DNA of 64,000 nt from Arion vulgaris (GCA_020796225.1 CM036768.1:36298289-36362288), one strand, 5' to 3'; numbered from the stretch's first letter, positions 49,893-60,838 are shown. The notes: generated from the letters alone by a model not told the origin. Numbers and translations are program-made.

Positions 49893-50458
49893 GACCACTT
49901 TTGAGCTGTGAACAGACCAAACTGCCTGAAGCTTACAACAAATTAAAGAAGGCGAGGGGAAGACCAGGAAAAGTTGGATAGATAATAGTTGAATTCTGCA
50001 GAATAAGAACCATCACAGTCTCATTGGCAATGACATATTTATATAAACCCGTACGGGATTACAGTTAGTAATATGTGCTGACTACACAAGTCACAGAACG
50101 TAGACAATACATAACACGACACTGGTTAACAACAGTAACAGTGTGCTGACAAGTTGAATTTCGCTAGGGACTAAAATATCACACAAGTCACCAGAGAAGC
50201 TGAAAGACAAATACATAAAACCACGACACTGAGGTTAACAACCCTGGTAACAATGTGCTGGCAAGATAAGTCCCAGAGAAGCGCAAGACAAATATAGAAC
50301 AACGAGCTGGGTTAAACCGAGGAAAAGTTGATAGACAAAGTTGAATTCTGCCAGGGACTAAAAAACCATACACAAGTCACCAGAGAAGCGTAAGACAAAT
50401 ACATAAAACCACGACACTGGATTAACAACCCGGTAACAGTGTGCTGACAAAAGAAAGA
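49893..50458 (+). mobile_element. LINE family LH 3' region, imperfectly repeated
   Basis: Three to four imperfect copies of caccagagaagcgtaagaca, ccacgacactggattaacaa and cccggtaacagtgtgctgac, preceded by gaagaccaggaaaagttgga (GRPRKSW-like coding). Spacing is 100-150 bp and irregular. Confidence 0.7.
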
Positions 50459-50469
50459 AAAAGAAGTTA

Positions 50470-50880
50470 GTAATATCGATTCCTACGTTTAACTGCAAGA
50501 GTGGACAACCAATTCTATCATCCATCCGGGAAAATACGATAGACAATAGACTATCGATTACTTTGTATGGATGTAAGAACTTGACCATAAAATAAATGTA
50601 AAGAGGAGAAGTAAAAATATAAATATCAGATGCACAGAATAAAGCCTGCTCAGACTGCACATGTGCATGTCAGACAGAAACACAGACTCCAGAGCACATC
50701 TTGCAGTCATGTCCATCATACATACACCAACGAAATGAAACATGGCCTCATGAACAAAGCTTACAGACAAGCTATGGGGAACTCTCAAGAACCAACTGAC
50801 ATGCAGTTTCATAGAGGCAACCCATCTCATGGTTCAGAAGAGCATACGAAACCGAACGCAAAGAAGAAGAAGTAAAATCA
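50470..50880 (+). mobile_element. LINE family LP, tail fragment
   Basis: Plus strand with one shift: SDCTCACQTETQTPEHILQS then CPSYIHQRNETWPHEQ, and YGELSRTN. Same C-x-C...EH-x-L-x-x-CP layout as at 13.4 kb. Confidence 0.65.
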
Positions 50881-51080
50881 TAAATGTTATAGAACTGCGC
50901 TATCCAAAAGCACCACGGGTGTTATGGCGCCCGTGCGATATATCAATGTCGCCCTATTTTATTTATCTTGATTTAGCGTTAACCAGAACTTCCACTTAAA
51001 AGAAAATGTGTTTCTGAACAACAGTATGATTCAGTTTTTCAAATACAATATTTAAACAAAAATTAAACTTATAGTCAGTA
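50881..51080. other. Unassigned
   Basis: Nothing recognised. Confidence 0.4.
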
Positions 51081-51082
51081 TT

Positions 51083-51692
51083 AACATAAATAACACAACA
51101 CTGAAACAAGTCCATCGATTCAAAGTATCTGGGAACATTCCTAACATCAGATGGAAGATGTAAAACAGAGATTATGAGTAGAATTGCTCAAGCATCTTTA
51201 ATAAAGACAAACACACTGTCCTTGAATTCACTACCAATGACACTACGAAAACGAATACTCCAGTGCTATATTGATCCAATACTTCTGTATGGCAGCGGAT
51301 CATGGACAATGAATAAACAATCAATACGATCGTTGGAAGTTACAGAATGTGGTTTTACAGAAGAATGCTAAAGTTCCATGGACAGTTAAGAAAACAAATG
51401 AGAGGTTTTAATCAGGCTGCCACAAAAAATCTTATCAAAAGAATAAGAATCCGACAATCAAGGTTCTTCGGGCATATAATGCAAAGAAGAGGTTTAGAAC
51501 ATTTGGTGACAACAGGTAAAATTCAGGAAGGAGAGATCGTGGAAGACAGAGGGAAATGTTGGATGGCCTGACATCATGGTTCGACACAAGATCGACGTCA
51601 GAACTGACTACATGCACCAACAGAGAGAGTTGTGGAGAGACATGATCGCCTACGCCGGCAGACATGGCACTTGGCTGAGTCAGTATTATGTT
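51083..51692 (+). mobile_element. LINE family LZ, second copy
   Basis: Plus strand: TLKQVHRFKYLGTFLTSDGR, MSRIAQASLIKTNTLSLNSL, RILQCYIDPILLYGSGSWTM, frameshift, WFYRRMLKFHGQLRKQMRGF, IRQSRFFGHIMQRRGLEHLV. About 90 per cent similar to 48122-48668 by eye, with more frameshifts. Confidence 0.82.
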
Positions 51693-51732
51693 TTTATCTG
51701 TTATTATTAGATTTTCACTCATGTTACTGTTA

Positions 51733-51952
51733 CTATTAAAAGTTAAAGTTAATTGCATATCCTTTACAGGACTTTGCAAATCAACCCCAGCTTTTTAACG
51801 CTGTTTGTGATTTTTCTAGGCATTATTAGTTCAGTAGTTTGCCATTGCTTTCTGAACGGGTGGCGCCATCATCCTTTTTGGAACATTTAACTGTCAGCGT
51901 GATTCGAACGTCAGGATTACACCTATCCTTCCTAAGCCAAGACGCCACGCTT
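51733..51952 (-). mobile_element. SINE family SS
   Basis: Antisense SS: ttaattgcatatcctttaca, tagtttgccattgctttctg, cgtgattcgaacgtcagg and aagccaagacgccac. Confidence 0.85.
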
Positions 51953-52072
51953 TACTATTACTTTATTATAATTATTAGTATTAGTTTTGTAATTGCCACA
52001 TGGCGCCCGCCCCAACACAGACATCAGTGAGATGTGCCCCAATATATGTAAATGTTGGATAGCATTGTTATA

Positions 52073-52445
52073 CAGGGTGTTCAAGATAAAAGTAGTGTCA
52101 GGACAATATGCATATGTTTATCAATGGAAAGGGTATTATGTCAAATATCAGTCTTTGATGATGGTATGTGTTAATTATGAATATTGTAATTATGGGTAAT
52201 ATGGTTGTAATTATGTGTAATTAGTTGTAATTATAATGTGTAATTAGGTGTTTATGTGTGTATGGTGTGTAATTATGGTGGATGAATTAGGTGATGGTAA
52301 TTATTGTAATTATGGGGAAAGGGCATGAACAAATGACAAAGGACGAGCTAGTCAGAACCAGTTTAAATAGTAAATAAACAAAACGCAATGCTTAACTGAC
52401 AACTTTTGCCTTATCAATCGGGCTACTTTTATCTTGAAGACCATG
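52073..52445. mobile_element. MITE family MM, 373 bp, with internal expansion
   Basis: Starts cagggtgttcaagataaaag after TA and ends ctacttttatcttgaagacc atg before TA. Inner part has gtgtaatta repeats at about 52175-52320 not present in the 48.9-kb copy; shared segments include agaaccagtttaaatagtaa. Confidence 0.85.
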
Positions 52446-52487
52446 TAGAAGGATGTTGTGGATTTACCTTTAGACGGTTATTTCGCC

Positions 52488-52662
52488 CGTCTGCCCAACG
52501 TGTTCGTAGCGCGTTGGACTACGGGTGACTATCCCTCTGTGTGTGCGGGTTCAATCAAGGGATGGCAGAAAAAGCCACAGATTCCCAAGATTTACGGTAT
52601 TCGTGGCACCGAACCGAAGAGCTGAAAAGCTCAAGTGCTTCTGGATCGGAAAAAAAAGAAAA
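52488..52662 (+). mobile_element. SINE family SF
   Basis: cccgtctgcccaacgtgttc, gtagcgcgttggactacggg, ggcaccgaaccgaagagctg and an A-rich tail; an internal deletion relative to other copies. Confidence 0.88.
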
Positions 52663-52664
52663 AA

Positions 52665-52985
52665 AGACGTTTATTTCCAATATATTCCTTTTTTACGCCA
52701 TGAGAAGAAATGGACACCACAGGCAAGAAAATAACACAAACATAACTAAAATGATAAATTAAACCAATTTGAGATCAGCCAAGTTACAAGAGCAATAACA
52801 GGTGCATCCAGATTTATAGCTAGCATCCAAGACAGAGAAATATATCGAATCTAGGGAAACTTAAAGTACACGTCACTCTTACACAGATATTTGTAATTCA
52901 AGTTTGTTATTGTCAGATAATGGTACAATATAGGATGATTAACATTCTACAATATATGAAGTCGAATCAGGAATGGTGAGACGCA
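52665..52985. other. Unassigned
   Basis: One short plus-strand peptide, FEISQVTRAITGASRFIASI, is suggestive of decayed coding sequence but not assignable. Confidence 0.35.
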
Positions 52986-52989
52986 GCTG

Positions 52990-53400
52990 GGTGGAGGTAC
53001 TGGTACAGGTAATGATCAGAGAAATCACCTTTATTTTTGTCCCTGGCACGCAGGAGTTCGGGGTAGTGAAATAGCAAATAGATTGGCTGGCTTGGTTACA
53101 ATATCAGAGGGAATTGCCATGGATCGAAAGACATTCTTCACGCATTGAGAGAGTCTTTCCGAACAGAGGAGTTTCAGGGATGTGAATCCCACTGGCTGAC
53201 CAGACTGAAAGAGATGGGTGTCAATATTGGTGCAGCCCGAAAAGAACAATATACTAAATATGCAAAGAGATTGATTAATCAACATCGAACTGGCGTGTTG
53301 GATCGTTGGACGCTGCTGGATTTGCTGAGGCGGAGATCGGAGCACCTATGGACGTCCGGAGTGCTATGATGATAGTACTCATATAACTGATAACTGATAA
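52990..53400 (+). mobile_element. LINE family LO, RNase H C-terminus and tail
   Basis: Plus strand: WHAGVRGSEIANRLAGLVTI (last RNase H Asp replaced by Asn), SHWLTRLKEMGVNIGAARKE, YAKRLINQHRTGVLDRWTLL, RSEHLW..PECYDD, then a (ATAACTG)n tail. Missing catalytic Asp and truncation mean it is dead. Confidence 0.7.
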
Positions 53401-53439
53401 CATATGCAACTAAACTAGTATGTACATATTACAGTAGTG

Positions 53440-53760
53440 TGTTACTGGTATGTAATTATTGCAAAAAATCGTTACTGGTAATCGAAAATTGCAGTAAACG
53501 ATTGCTAGCAATTAAATATTGCAATAAAATATTACTGGCAATTAAATATTGGAAAATCAAACGATTACTGGCAATTAAATGTTGGAATCAATATACGGCA
53601 ATTAAATGTTGGAAAATCAAACTATTACTGGCAATTAAATGTTGGAAAATCAAACTATTACTGGCAATTAAATGTTGCAAATCAAACTATTACTGGCAAT
53701 TAAATGTTGAAAATCAAATATTACTGGGATTAATATGCAATAATTAACTTACAATAAAAT
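53440..53760. repeat. Minisatellite, about 33-bp unit
   Basis: Units of gcaattaaatgttggaaaat plus caaactattactg, with a related but diverged set at the left edge. Confidence 0.9.
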
Positions 53761-53814
53761 ATTGCAGTAAATCGCTATTAGCAAATCAAACATTTTAGGG
53801 AATAGCAAATATTG

Positions 53815-54185
53815 TAGTATTACACTTTTATCAATATAAGGGAAGACTGCAGTACAACTATGTAGCAATGGTGATATAAGGGAAGACTGCAGTACAACTA
53901 TGTAGCAATGGTGATATAAGGGAAGACTGCAATACAACTATGTAGCAATGGCGATATAAGGGAAGACTGCTGTACAACTATGTAGCAATGGCAATATAAG
54001 AGAAGACTACTGTACAACTATGTAGAAATGGCAATATAAGAGAAGACTGCTGTACAACTATGTAGCAATGACAATATAAGGAAGACTGCAGTACAACTAT
54101 GTAACAAGCATATAGGAAGCTGCAGTAAACTATAACAAGGCGATAAGAAGACTGCAGTACAACATGTAGCAATGGTGAAACACGT
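53815..54185. repeat. Minisatellite, 40-bp unit
   Basis: Units of ataagggaagactgcagtac plus aactatgtagcaatggtgat; right edge truncated units. Confidence 0.93.
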
Positions 54186-54299
54186 AATAACAAAGTACTG
54201 TAGTTCAAATACAAACACATTAACAACACGGTTAGGGATTTATTGTCTAATTGTGTGTTATGTCTGCCGTGTAAGAAGGGAATTTCTACCCTTCTAGTG

Positions 54300-54470
54300 T
54301 ATCTTTGCTTGATAAAGGCCTTTTGGTCGAAACGTTGCGGAGCGGTTGGTAAGTATGGACTCGTATCAATTTCTAGTCATCCATCCTACTTAGTACTATG
54401 CTTCAGTTCATGTTTTCATAGTGTGTGTATGTGTCCTTGAAAAAAGACTTACAGTCGAAACGTTGGATTT
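54300..54470 (+). other. Two hammerhead-like motifs, possible Penelope-like element trace
   Basis: tgataaaggccttttggtcg followed by aaacg at 54310-54334 and a second ttgaaaaaagacttacagtc followed by gaaacg at 54437-54463. Both have a short stem II (ggcc/ggtc; agac/gtc) followed by CGAAAC, the layout of hammerhead cores, which are known in Penelope-like elements. The catalytic CUGAUGA box is altered in both, so activity is unlikely. Confidence 0.35.
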
Positions 54471-54599
54471 TTGTTAGTTTTATGATTTAATTATTCAATT
54501 TGCTTGCTTATGTGGTACCATACGTACGTGTTTTTGTCCTAAAACGCCAATTTATTATTAAGTACCCCACAGCCTCCATCGGTTTTTTCCAGATCTGAT

Positions 54600-55005
54600 C
54601 TGATCCGCCTGACTACTTCAGATTTGTAAGTTTCTTACATCTCCTGTGTATTGTGAATGTTTTTAATAAGTTTCTATACATCTCCTGTGTATTTGCCAAT
54701 GCTTTTTACGTTGACTATGACATCCCTTGTGTGATGTATAAGTTCAATTCCTGATAGTGAAAGTTAATAAGTCCACATTCCCCGATTTAGGTGTTTTAAG
54801 TTTCATACATCCTGATGAATGTTTAAATTCCTGTACACTCAGCGAATGTGAATGAAAAGCTTCTTCTGGATCTGTATAAAAAAATATACATCTCCTGTGT
54901 ATTGTAAAAGTTTTTAATAAGTTTCTTACATCTCCTGTTATTGTGAATGTTTTTAATAAGTTTCTATACATCTCCTGTGTATTGTGAATGTTTTTTTAAT
55001 GCTTT
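54600..55005. repeat. Irregular repeat of taataagtttctatacatct type
   Basis: A roughly 42-bp motif (tttctatacatctcctgtgt plus attgtgaatgttttt) recurs at about 54628, 54668, 54885, 54917 and 54960, with unrelated sequence between. Confidence 0.75.
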
Positions 55006-55169
55006 GTAGAACTACAGTACTTTGTTATTACACATTTCAGTATTACACTTTGAGAAAAGCAAATGATGTTAAGTTTATTTATTGAACAAATGGTAAATGA
55101 TGTGAAAGATAAAGAGATGGTAACTAGTAAGTAATAAAAGTATGAAAGTCAAGAATACACCCATTTAAA

Positions 55170-55412
55170 AAAAGTCGAAGGATGACTTCATTGCACCGGA
55201 TTTTACCCCATATGGCTCGGTCCCTCTGCGCAGAACTGGCTCGCCACCTGCCGAGAGTATTGCACAAAGCACGAACTCCGTAGCTCCAGCAACAATCCTA
55301 AGGGTCTCTGGAAAAACTGCACTCGTGAACAGAATGGTGAGGTCCGGACTCGAACCCACGACCTTCGACTCACAAGGCAAACGGCTTAACCACTTAGCCA
55401 TAGAGACTCTCA
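55170..55412 (-). mobile_element. SINE family SA, full length
   Basis: Antisense SA, gtcgaaggatgacttcattg to gaacccacgaccttcgactc (B box side) and aaccacttagccatagagac (A box side). Confidence 0.92.
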
Positions 55413-55730
55413 TTACAAGCAGTGACGATATTGAGAGAGAATGCTATATTGCAGCGTTTCCCAGAGTAGGGTACCGCCCCTCCCCAGTGGGCGCTGAAGC
55501 GTTTTAAGGTGGACGGGGGGTATTGGGTTCAGAAAAATTTGAATAATCATTTAAAATTTGAATTCTGCATCTCATCTTATGCTTGTCTTACACGATCCAT
55601 TTTGTTATCAATTTTCTATTTCATGTATTTAATCATTTGAAAATTGACTGTATGACATAAATATATATCAATTTTCTATGTCCAAGAGAAAATAGAGTAT
55701 GTATGTATATATATATATAAAATGAATATG
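55413..55730. other. AT-rich, no gene
   Basis: Contains a (TA)n run at about 55700-55720. Confidence 0.5.
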
Positions 55731-55734
55731 TATA

Positions 55735-56274
55735 TAATGAATATCAAATGGAACGAATTCAGGAGAAGTGATGAAATCAGAGACATGTCTGGTCAACCAC
55801 TAGTGACAACTGTTATAAGAAAGAGAAGATGGAGAATTGTTGGGCATCCTTGAGAAGAAATGATCAAGAATATCAAGCAGGCATTGAAGTGGATGCAAAG
55901 GGTTAATAAAGAGAGTCGACCTAAAGACCCTGAAACGAACTTTGTTGAGAGAGCAGAAATATCGGTCTAAAGTTCCATGGAGAATTGAACGAGTTGCTCA
56001 GGATAGAGCGGCTTGAGAAATTATTACAGGTCCTATGTAACGTATAACGCGAAGGTATTTATACATAATATTTAATTTAAATTATATAAAAATTATATTC
56101 CGTAGTTTTCAGGACCAGGTAATTGAGTGCGTCTACTTCACATATTTAGAGGCGCTAGTGTGTAGGAGAGTGTCAATTCCTTCTGCATTGTGAAAAACGT
56201 CAACTGTGGGATCTGACATGAATTAGTTAGAGCTCGTTTGTTTGCAACGAAGGTGAAAACGCAGAAACTTGCTA
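55735..56274 (+). mobile_element. LINE family LX, C-terminal relic and 3' UTR
   Basis: Plus strand with lesions: RSDEIRDMSGQPLVTTVIRK, RRWRIVGHP, EEMIKNIKQALKWM, RNYYRSYVTYNAKVFI; then a non-coding stretch with ctagtgtgtaggagagtgtc. The same coding plus 3' stretch and an SF recur at 58868-59620. Confidence 0.7.
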
Positions 56275-56482
56275 ATTTTGCTTCTCGAACAGAACACTTG
56301 GAGCTGAAAGCTAACTTCGGCTTTCGTGCCATGGACATCGTAACCCTTCGGTTCGGTGCCACGAACACCGTAAATCTGGAGAACCTGTGGCTTTTTCTGC
56401 CATCCGAGGAATTGAACCCGCACACAGAGGATAGTCACCCGTAGTCATCGCGCTGACGAACACGCTGGGCAGACGGGCATGG
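56275..56482 (-). mobile_element. SINE family SF
   Basis: Antisense SF with diverged tail; ccatggacatcgtaaccctt, ggaattgaacccgcacacag, cacgctgggcagacgggc. Confidence 0.85.
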
Positions 56483-56548
56483 TTGTGAGATATGAACCAT
56501 TGACAAAGCAGCGGAGATTATTAATGCGTTTGAATGCAAATCTCCGTG

Positions 56549-56716
56549 AGGTGCCGGCCCGCAGAGAAGCAAAGAATAGTACCACTGCGACTTATAGGCA
56601 TGTCGTAAGTAGCGACTGAGGTAGATGCTAGAGAAGTACTATAGTAATAAAAGCGTCGCCGAAATCGGATGTCTGGTTTACTTGTAGTCGCATACTGGCA
56701 CAACTACAATCGCTCA
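56549..56716 (+). mobile_element. SINE family SB inserted in LG
   Basis: Decayed SB from tgaggtgccggcccgcagag to caactacaatcgctcagatc. The LG sequence gaatgcaaat lies to the left and caaatg to the right of the SB-plus-array block, matching an interrupted LG copy at 63175. Confidence 0.75.
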
Positions 56717-57231
56717 GATCACATACAGATCACATACAATCACATACAATCATACAAGATCACATACAAATCACATACAGATCACATACAAATCACATAC
56801 AAATCACATACAAGTCACATTTTACAAATCACATACAAATCACATACAAATCACATACAGATCACATAAATCATATGGCATCAAAATGCAATCAAAATCA
56901 CATACAAGATAAACAAATACAGAAGATACATTAAAATCACATACAAGAATCACATACAAATCACATACAGAATCACATACAGATAAACAAATCCACAGAA
57001 ACACACAAATCACACAAAACAAACAAATCACAGTACAAATACATACAAAACAACAAATTACAAAGATACTTAAATCACACACAAATACACAAATCTACAA
57101 CAAATCAACAAAAAAACAAATGTACAAAATCACTACAAATCACAACAAAAACACAATTTACAAAATCACATACAGAATCACATACAAATACACATAAATC
57201 AAATACAAATCACATCAAAATCACATACAAA
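56717..57231. repeat. Short-unit array born from the SB 3' segment
   Basis: About 40 units around 11 bp of aatcacatac/gatcacatac type, decaying in the middle. The seed cagatcacatacaaatcac is the normal SB 3' segment directly to the left. Confidence 0.85.
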
Positions 57232-58515
57232 TGTACAGAAAAGTACTTAGAATATCATGGACAGAGAAAGAACAAATGCTACAGAAAAGTACTTAGAATA
57301 TCATGGACAGAGAAAGAACAAATGCTACAGAAGAGTACTTAGAATATCATGGACAGAGAAAGAACAAATGCTACAGAAGAGTACTTAGAATATCATGGAC
57401 AGAGAAAGAACAAATGCTACAGAAAAGTACTTAGAATATCATGGACAGAGAAAGAACAAATGCTACAGAAGAGTACTTAGAATATCATGGACAGAGAAAG
57501 AACAAATGCTACAGAAGAGTACTTAGAATATCATGGACAGAGAAAGAACAAATGCTACAGAAGAGTACTTAGAATATCATGGACAGAGAAAGAACAAATG
57601 CTACAGAAAGTACTTAGAATATCATGGACAGAGAAAAGAACAAATGCTACAGAAAAGTACTTAGAATATCATGGACAGAGAAAGAACAAATGCTACAGAA
57701 AAGTACTTAGAATATCATGGACAGAGAAAGAACAAATGTTACAGAAAAGTACTTAGAATATCATGGACAGAGAAAGAACAAATGCTACAGAAGAGTACTT
57801 AGAATATCATGGACAGAGAAAGAACAAATGCTACAGAAGAGTACTTAGAATATCATGGACAGAGAAAAACAAATGTACAGAAAATACTTAGAATATCATG
57901 GACAGAGAAAGAACAAATGCTAGAAAGTCTTAGAATATCATGGACAGAGAAAGAACAAATGCTACAGAAAAGTACTTAGAATATCATGGACAGAGAAAGA
58001 ACAAATGCTACAGAAGAGTACTTAGAATATCATGGACAGAGAAAGAACAAATGCTACAGAAAAGTACTTAGAATATCATGGACAGAGAAAGAACAAATGC
58101 TACAGAAGAGTACTTAGAATATCATGGACAGAGAAAGAACAAATGCTACAGAAGAGTACTTAGAATATCATGGACAGAGAAAGAACAAATACTACAGAAG
58201 AGTACTTAGAATATCATGGACAGAGAAAGAACAAATGCTACAGAAAAGTACTTAGAATATCATGGACAGAGAAAGAACAAATGCTACAGAAAAGTACTTA
58301 GAATATCATGGACAGAGAAAGAACAAATGCTACAGAAAAGTACTTAGAATATCATGGACAGAGAAAGAACAAATGCTACAGAAGAGTACTTAGAATATCA
58401 TGGACAGAGAAAGAACAAATGCTACAGAAAGTACTTAGAATATCATGGACAGAGAAAAGAACAAATGCTACAGAAGAGTTCTTAGAATATCATGGACAGA
58501 GAAAGAACAAATGCT
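57232..58515. repeat. 46-bp x ~28 minisatellite born from LG coding sequence
   Basis: Units of acagaaaagtacttagaata, tcatggacagagaaagaac, aaatgct. In LG this stretch is single (12.93 and 63.18 kb) and codes YRRVLRISWTEKRTN; the array units lost an A (gagaaagaac for gagaaaagaac) so they no longer keep the frame. Confidence 0.97.
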
Positions 58516-58867
58516 TCTGTTCTGCAACAGCTTGATATTAAAGAGAGTTGGCTATTAAAGGGCATACAATTAAGGGGAAATTCTATATTTCGGACACATC
58601 AAACGACATGAGTGCCTAGAGAAGATAATTTTGGCGGAATGATGCTGAAAGAAGAATGAGAGGAAGACCTAGAAAACTATGGGTGCAAGATGTCATTGAC
58701 GATCTGAGAATGACTGCTACTGAAGCCGGTCAACTTGCACAGAGCAGAGAGTTTTTCAGGACTGCTTTCATGAGAGCCATGTTCCGGAAGGGACAAGCCA
58801 CTTGATGATGATGATGATACTTACGTACAGGAGTGAGTAATATATATTTATATTAAAGATACAGAAA

Positions 58868-59419
58868 TAAAGTTGGATAACAGTGGATATCAAATTGAAC
58901 GAATTCTGGAGAAGTGATGAAATCAGAAAAATGTCTACTCAACCATTAATAGCAACTGTTCTAAGAAAGAGAAGATAGGAAATTGTTGAGCATGTTCTGA
59001 GAAGAAATGATCAAGTAACCACTAAGCAGACACTGAAGTGGACGGTAGAAGTTGAAGAATGAAAGAACGTAGTAGGAAAACCCTGAAACAAACTTTACTG
59101 AGAGGCAAGAAATTTCGGACTTAATTCCATAGATTATATTAAACGAGTGCTTGGGATAGAGCAGTATGGACAAATTACTTACAGTTGCAGGTTCTATGGA
59201 ACGTATTTATACAGTAACAATTTAATTAAAATTTTTAAAAATTAATTCCGTAGCCTTTTCAAACCTTAGGGTATGAAGTCCCTTCACTTCACATTTGTAG
59301 ACCCTAGTGTGTAGGAGGGTCAATTCCCTTCCTCATATGTGGAACGTCAAGTGTGGGATTGATGTTGTCTACTCTCTTGTATTCCAATCGAAAGGTGAAA
59401 GCCCATGCATTATGCTAAT
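58868..59419 (+). mobile_element. LINE family LX, second copy with 3' UTR
   Basis: Plus strand: TQPLIATVLRKRR, EIVEHVLRRNDQVTTKQTLK, then lesions; 3' stretch ctagtgtgtaggagggtcaa as in the 55.7-kb copy. Confidence 0.7.
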
Positions 59420-59617
59420 TTTTTTTTTCGATCCAGAAGCACTTGAAACCAGAAGCTTTCAGCTCTTCGGCTCGGTGCCATGGACATCGTAACACCACGG
59501 TTCGGTACCACGAACACCGTAAATCTGGAGAACCTGTGGCTTTTCTGCCAGCCCGCGGAATTGAACCACACTCACAGGGGCTTCTCACCCGTCGTCCAAC
59601 GCGCTACGAAGGCGGGC
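59420..59617 (-). mobile_element. SINE family SF with target duplication
   Basis: 12-bp duplication cattatgctaat at 59408-59419 and 59618-59629. Antisense SF with T-rich tail on the plus strand. Confidence 0.93.
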
Positions 59618-59629
59618 CATTATGCTAAT

Positions 59630-60140
59630 CCGTCCCATATATATGTGATTTCTTCAGTAATACAGCCACACTTCGGCTCCAACGTAAAGGCTAATTGATA
59701 GCATTGAGGGTAAGAGGTTTGTGTAGATTTTGAGGACTTCCTATCTACCCGGACATGAGGCAGAATTGGATGGACTACTTTAGCACTAGAGCCGAGTGAA
59801 ATCTCTGGGACAACAGTCAAGGTAAGGTTCACTGTGCTTATTCCCCGCCTCAATCATTCTCTGTCCAACTGCGGATGGTGCATGCATATTGTTTCTCTAT
59901 TCTGAGTTCTAGTTAGTTTTACTCTGGTCTCTGTCCAACCACGGATGGAGCACGCGTGTTGTCCAATAGGACACACATGTGCACAGATTGATTACTGGTT
60001 GAGAACGATGAATCGGTGAAATATCAGAGGCACTAAATTCCATCTTGTACAAAGCGCATAGGGAGGCTCGCTCCAGATGCCTCTTTTTTCGACCTGACTC
60101 CGAAAAGCAAAACATGGATAGAGAATATATATATTGCAGT
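59630..60140. other. Unassigned; probable decayed coding remnants
   Basis: Minus-strand frame to 59853 (VPEISLGSSAKVVHPILPHV) and plus-strand TCAQIDYWLRTMNR at about 59970-60020 look like old coding sequence, but no family could be named. Confidence 0.35.
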
Positions 60141-60144
60141 TCAA

Positions 60145-60380
60145 ACTTTAGAAACAACCTGCTGCCTTGCAGGTTTGGCTGGGGACAGCCCAAGACTGAC
60201 GGAGAGCGAACGCAGTAAACGCTGGCTAAAACCGGACACATCGCCGAAGGATAAGCACCAGAGCTCTAAATGGCGCTAAAGATGTAGAAACACACCAATG
60301 TACTAAGACTGCATAGAATCAGATTTCTACATCGAATGAAAGAAATTTGAAAGGAGGAAATCTTGTTCATCAAGTTTAAG
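60145..60380 (+). mobile_element. SINE family SD body
   Basis: aacctgctgccttgcaggtt, gagcgaacgcagtaaacgct, acatcgccgaaggataagca, atcagatttctacat. The SC-type head is missing. Confidence 0.8.
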
Positions 60381-60635
60381 CAGATACTCAGTGAGAAGAA
60401 CTTTAGAAACAGGAAGCCTCACTTTTCGATACCACATCTGCTGGGTTATACTGTAGCATGGTTTCAGGTCTATTTGGTTTTATGAGACCATCAGAGCTCT
60501 GACTAATGACAAACATAATTTTATAAATTATATTGAATCTGTTAGACAAGAATAATAGCAACACAAATAACACAACACAAACCCACCCAGTAGTACTGTG
60601 AACAGTCATAGTAGGGTAATCTTCTTCTCTCATAC

Positions 60636-60838
60636 TGACATGATGGAGGCGTTGTGTATGCCTGATGATTATTTGGAGGAGGCGGTGTCTGTTTCCACGC
60701 TAATCCCTGCTGCTGGTGTGGATGAGTATGTGGGTGGTATGATGGTGTATTTGAATCCCAACCCCAATTTTCATTTGTTCCTGTCGCTGTGGGCGGGGCT
60801 ACCCAAGGGTAGTGGGAGTGGCTTGGATACATTGTAGA
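60636..60838 (-). CDS. Candidate Pro/His/Gln-rich coding exon
   Basis: Minus strand, acceptor cctaccaatcatag and donor tgtca|gtatgag, 203 nt = 67 codons + 2. It reads STMYPSHSHYPWVAPPTATG, TNENWGWDSNTPSYHPHTHP, HQQQGLAWKQTPPPPNNHQA, YTTPPSCQ. The composition suits a transcription-factor activation region. It is on the same strand as, and 23 kb upstream of, the E-protein exons, so it could be a 5' exon of that gene, but no diagnostic E-protein motif is present. A chance ORF cannot be excluded. Confidence 0.4.

Larger units (their letters stand above)
56483..58818 (+). mobile_element. LINE family LG copy holding an SB insertion and a 46-bp minisatellite
   Basis: Left piece (to about 56548) reads TIDKAAEIINAFECKS; SB follows with its own array; LG resumes at about 57232 with YRKVLRISWTEKE, is multiplied as the 46-bp array, then continues from 58516 as YFGHIKRHECLEKIILAE, WVQDVIDDLRMTATEAGQLA, QSREFFRTAFMRAMFRKGQA and T-stop with a (TGATGA)n terminus at 58803-58818. 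One LINE insertion, heavily remodelled. Confidence 0.85.
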
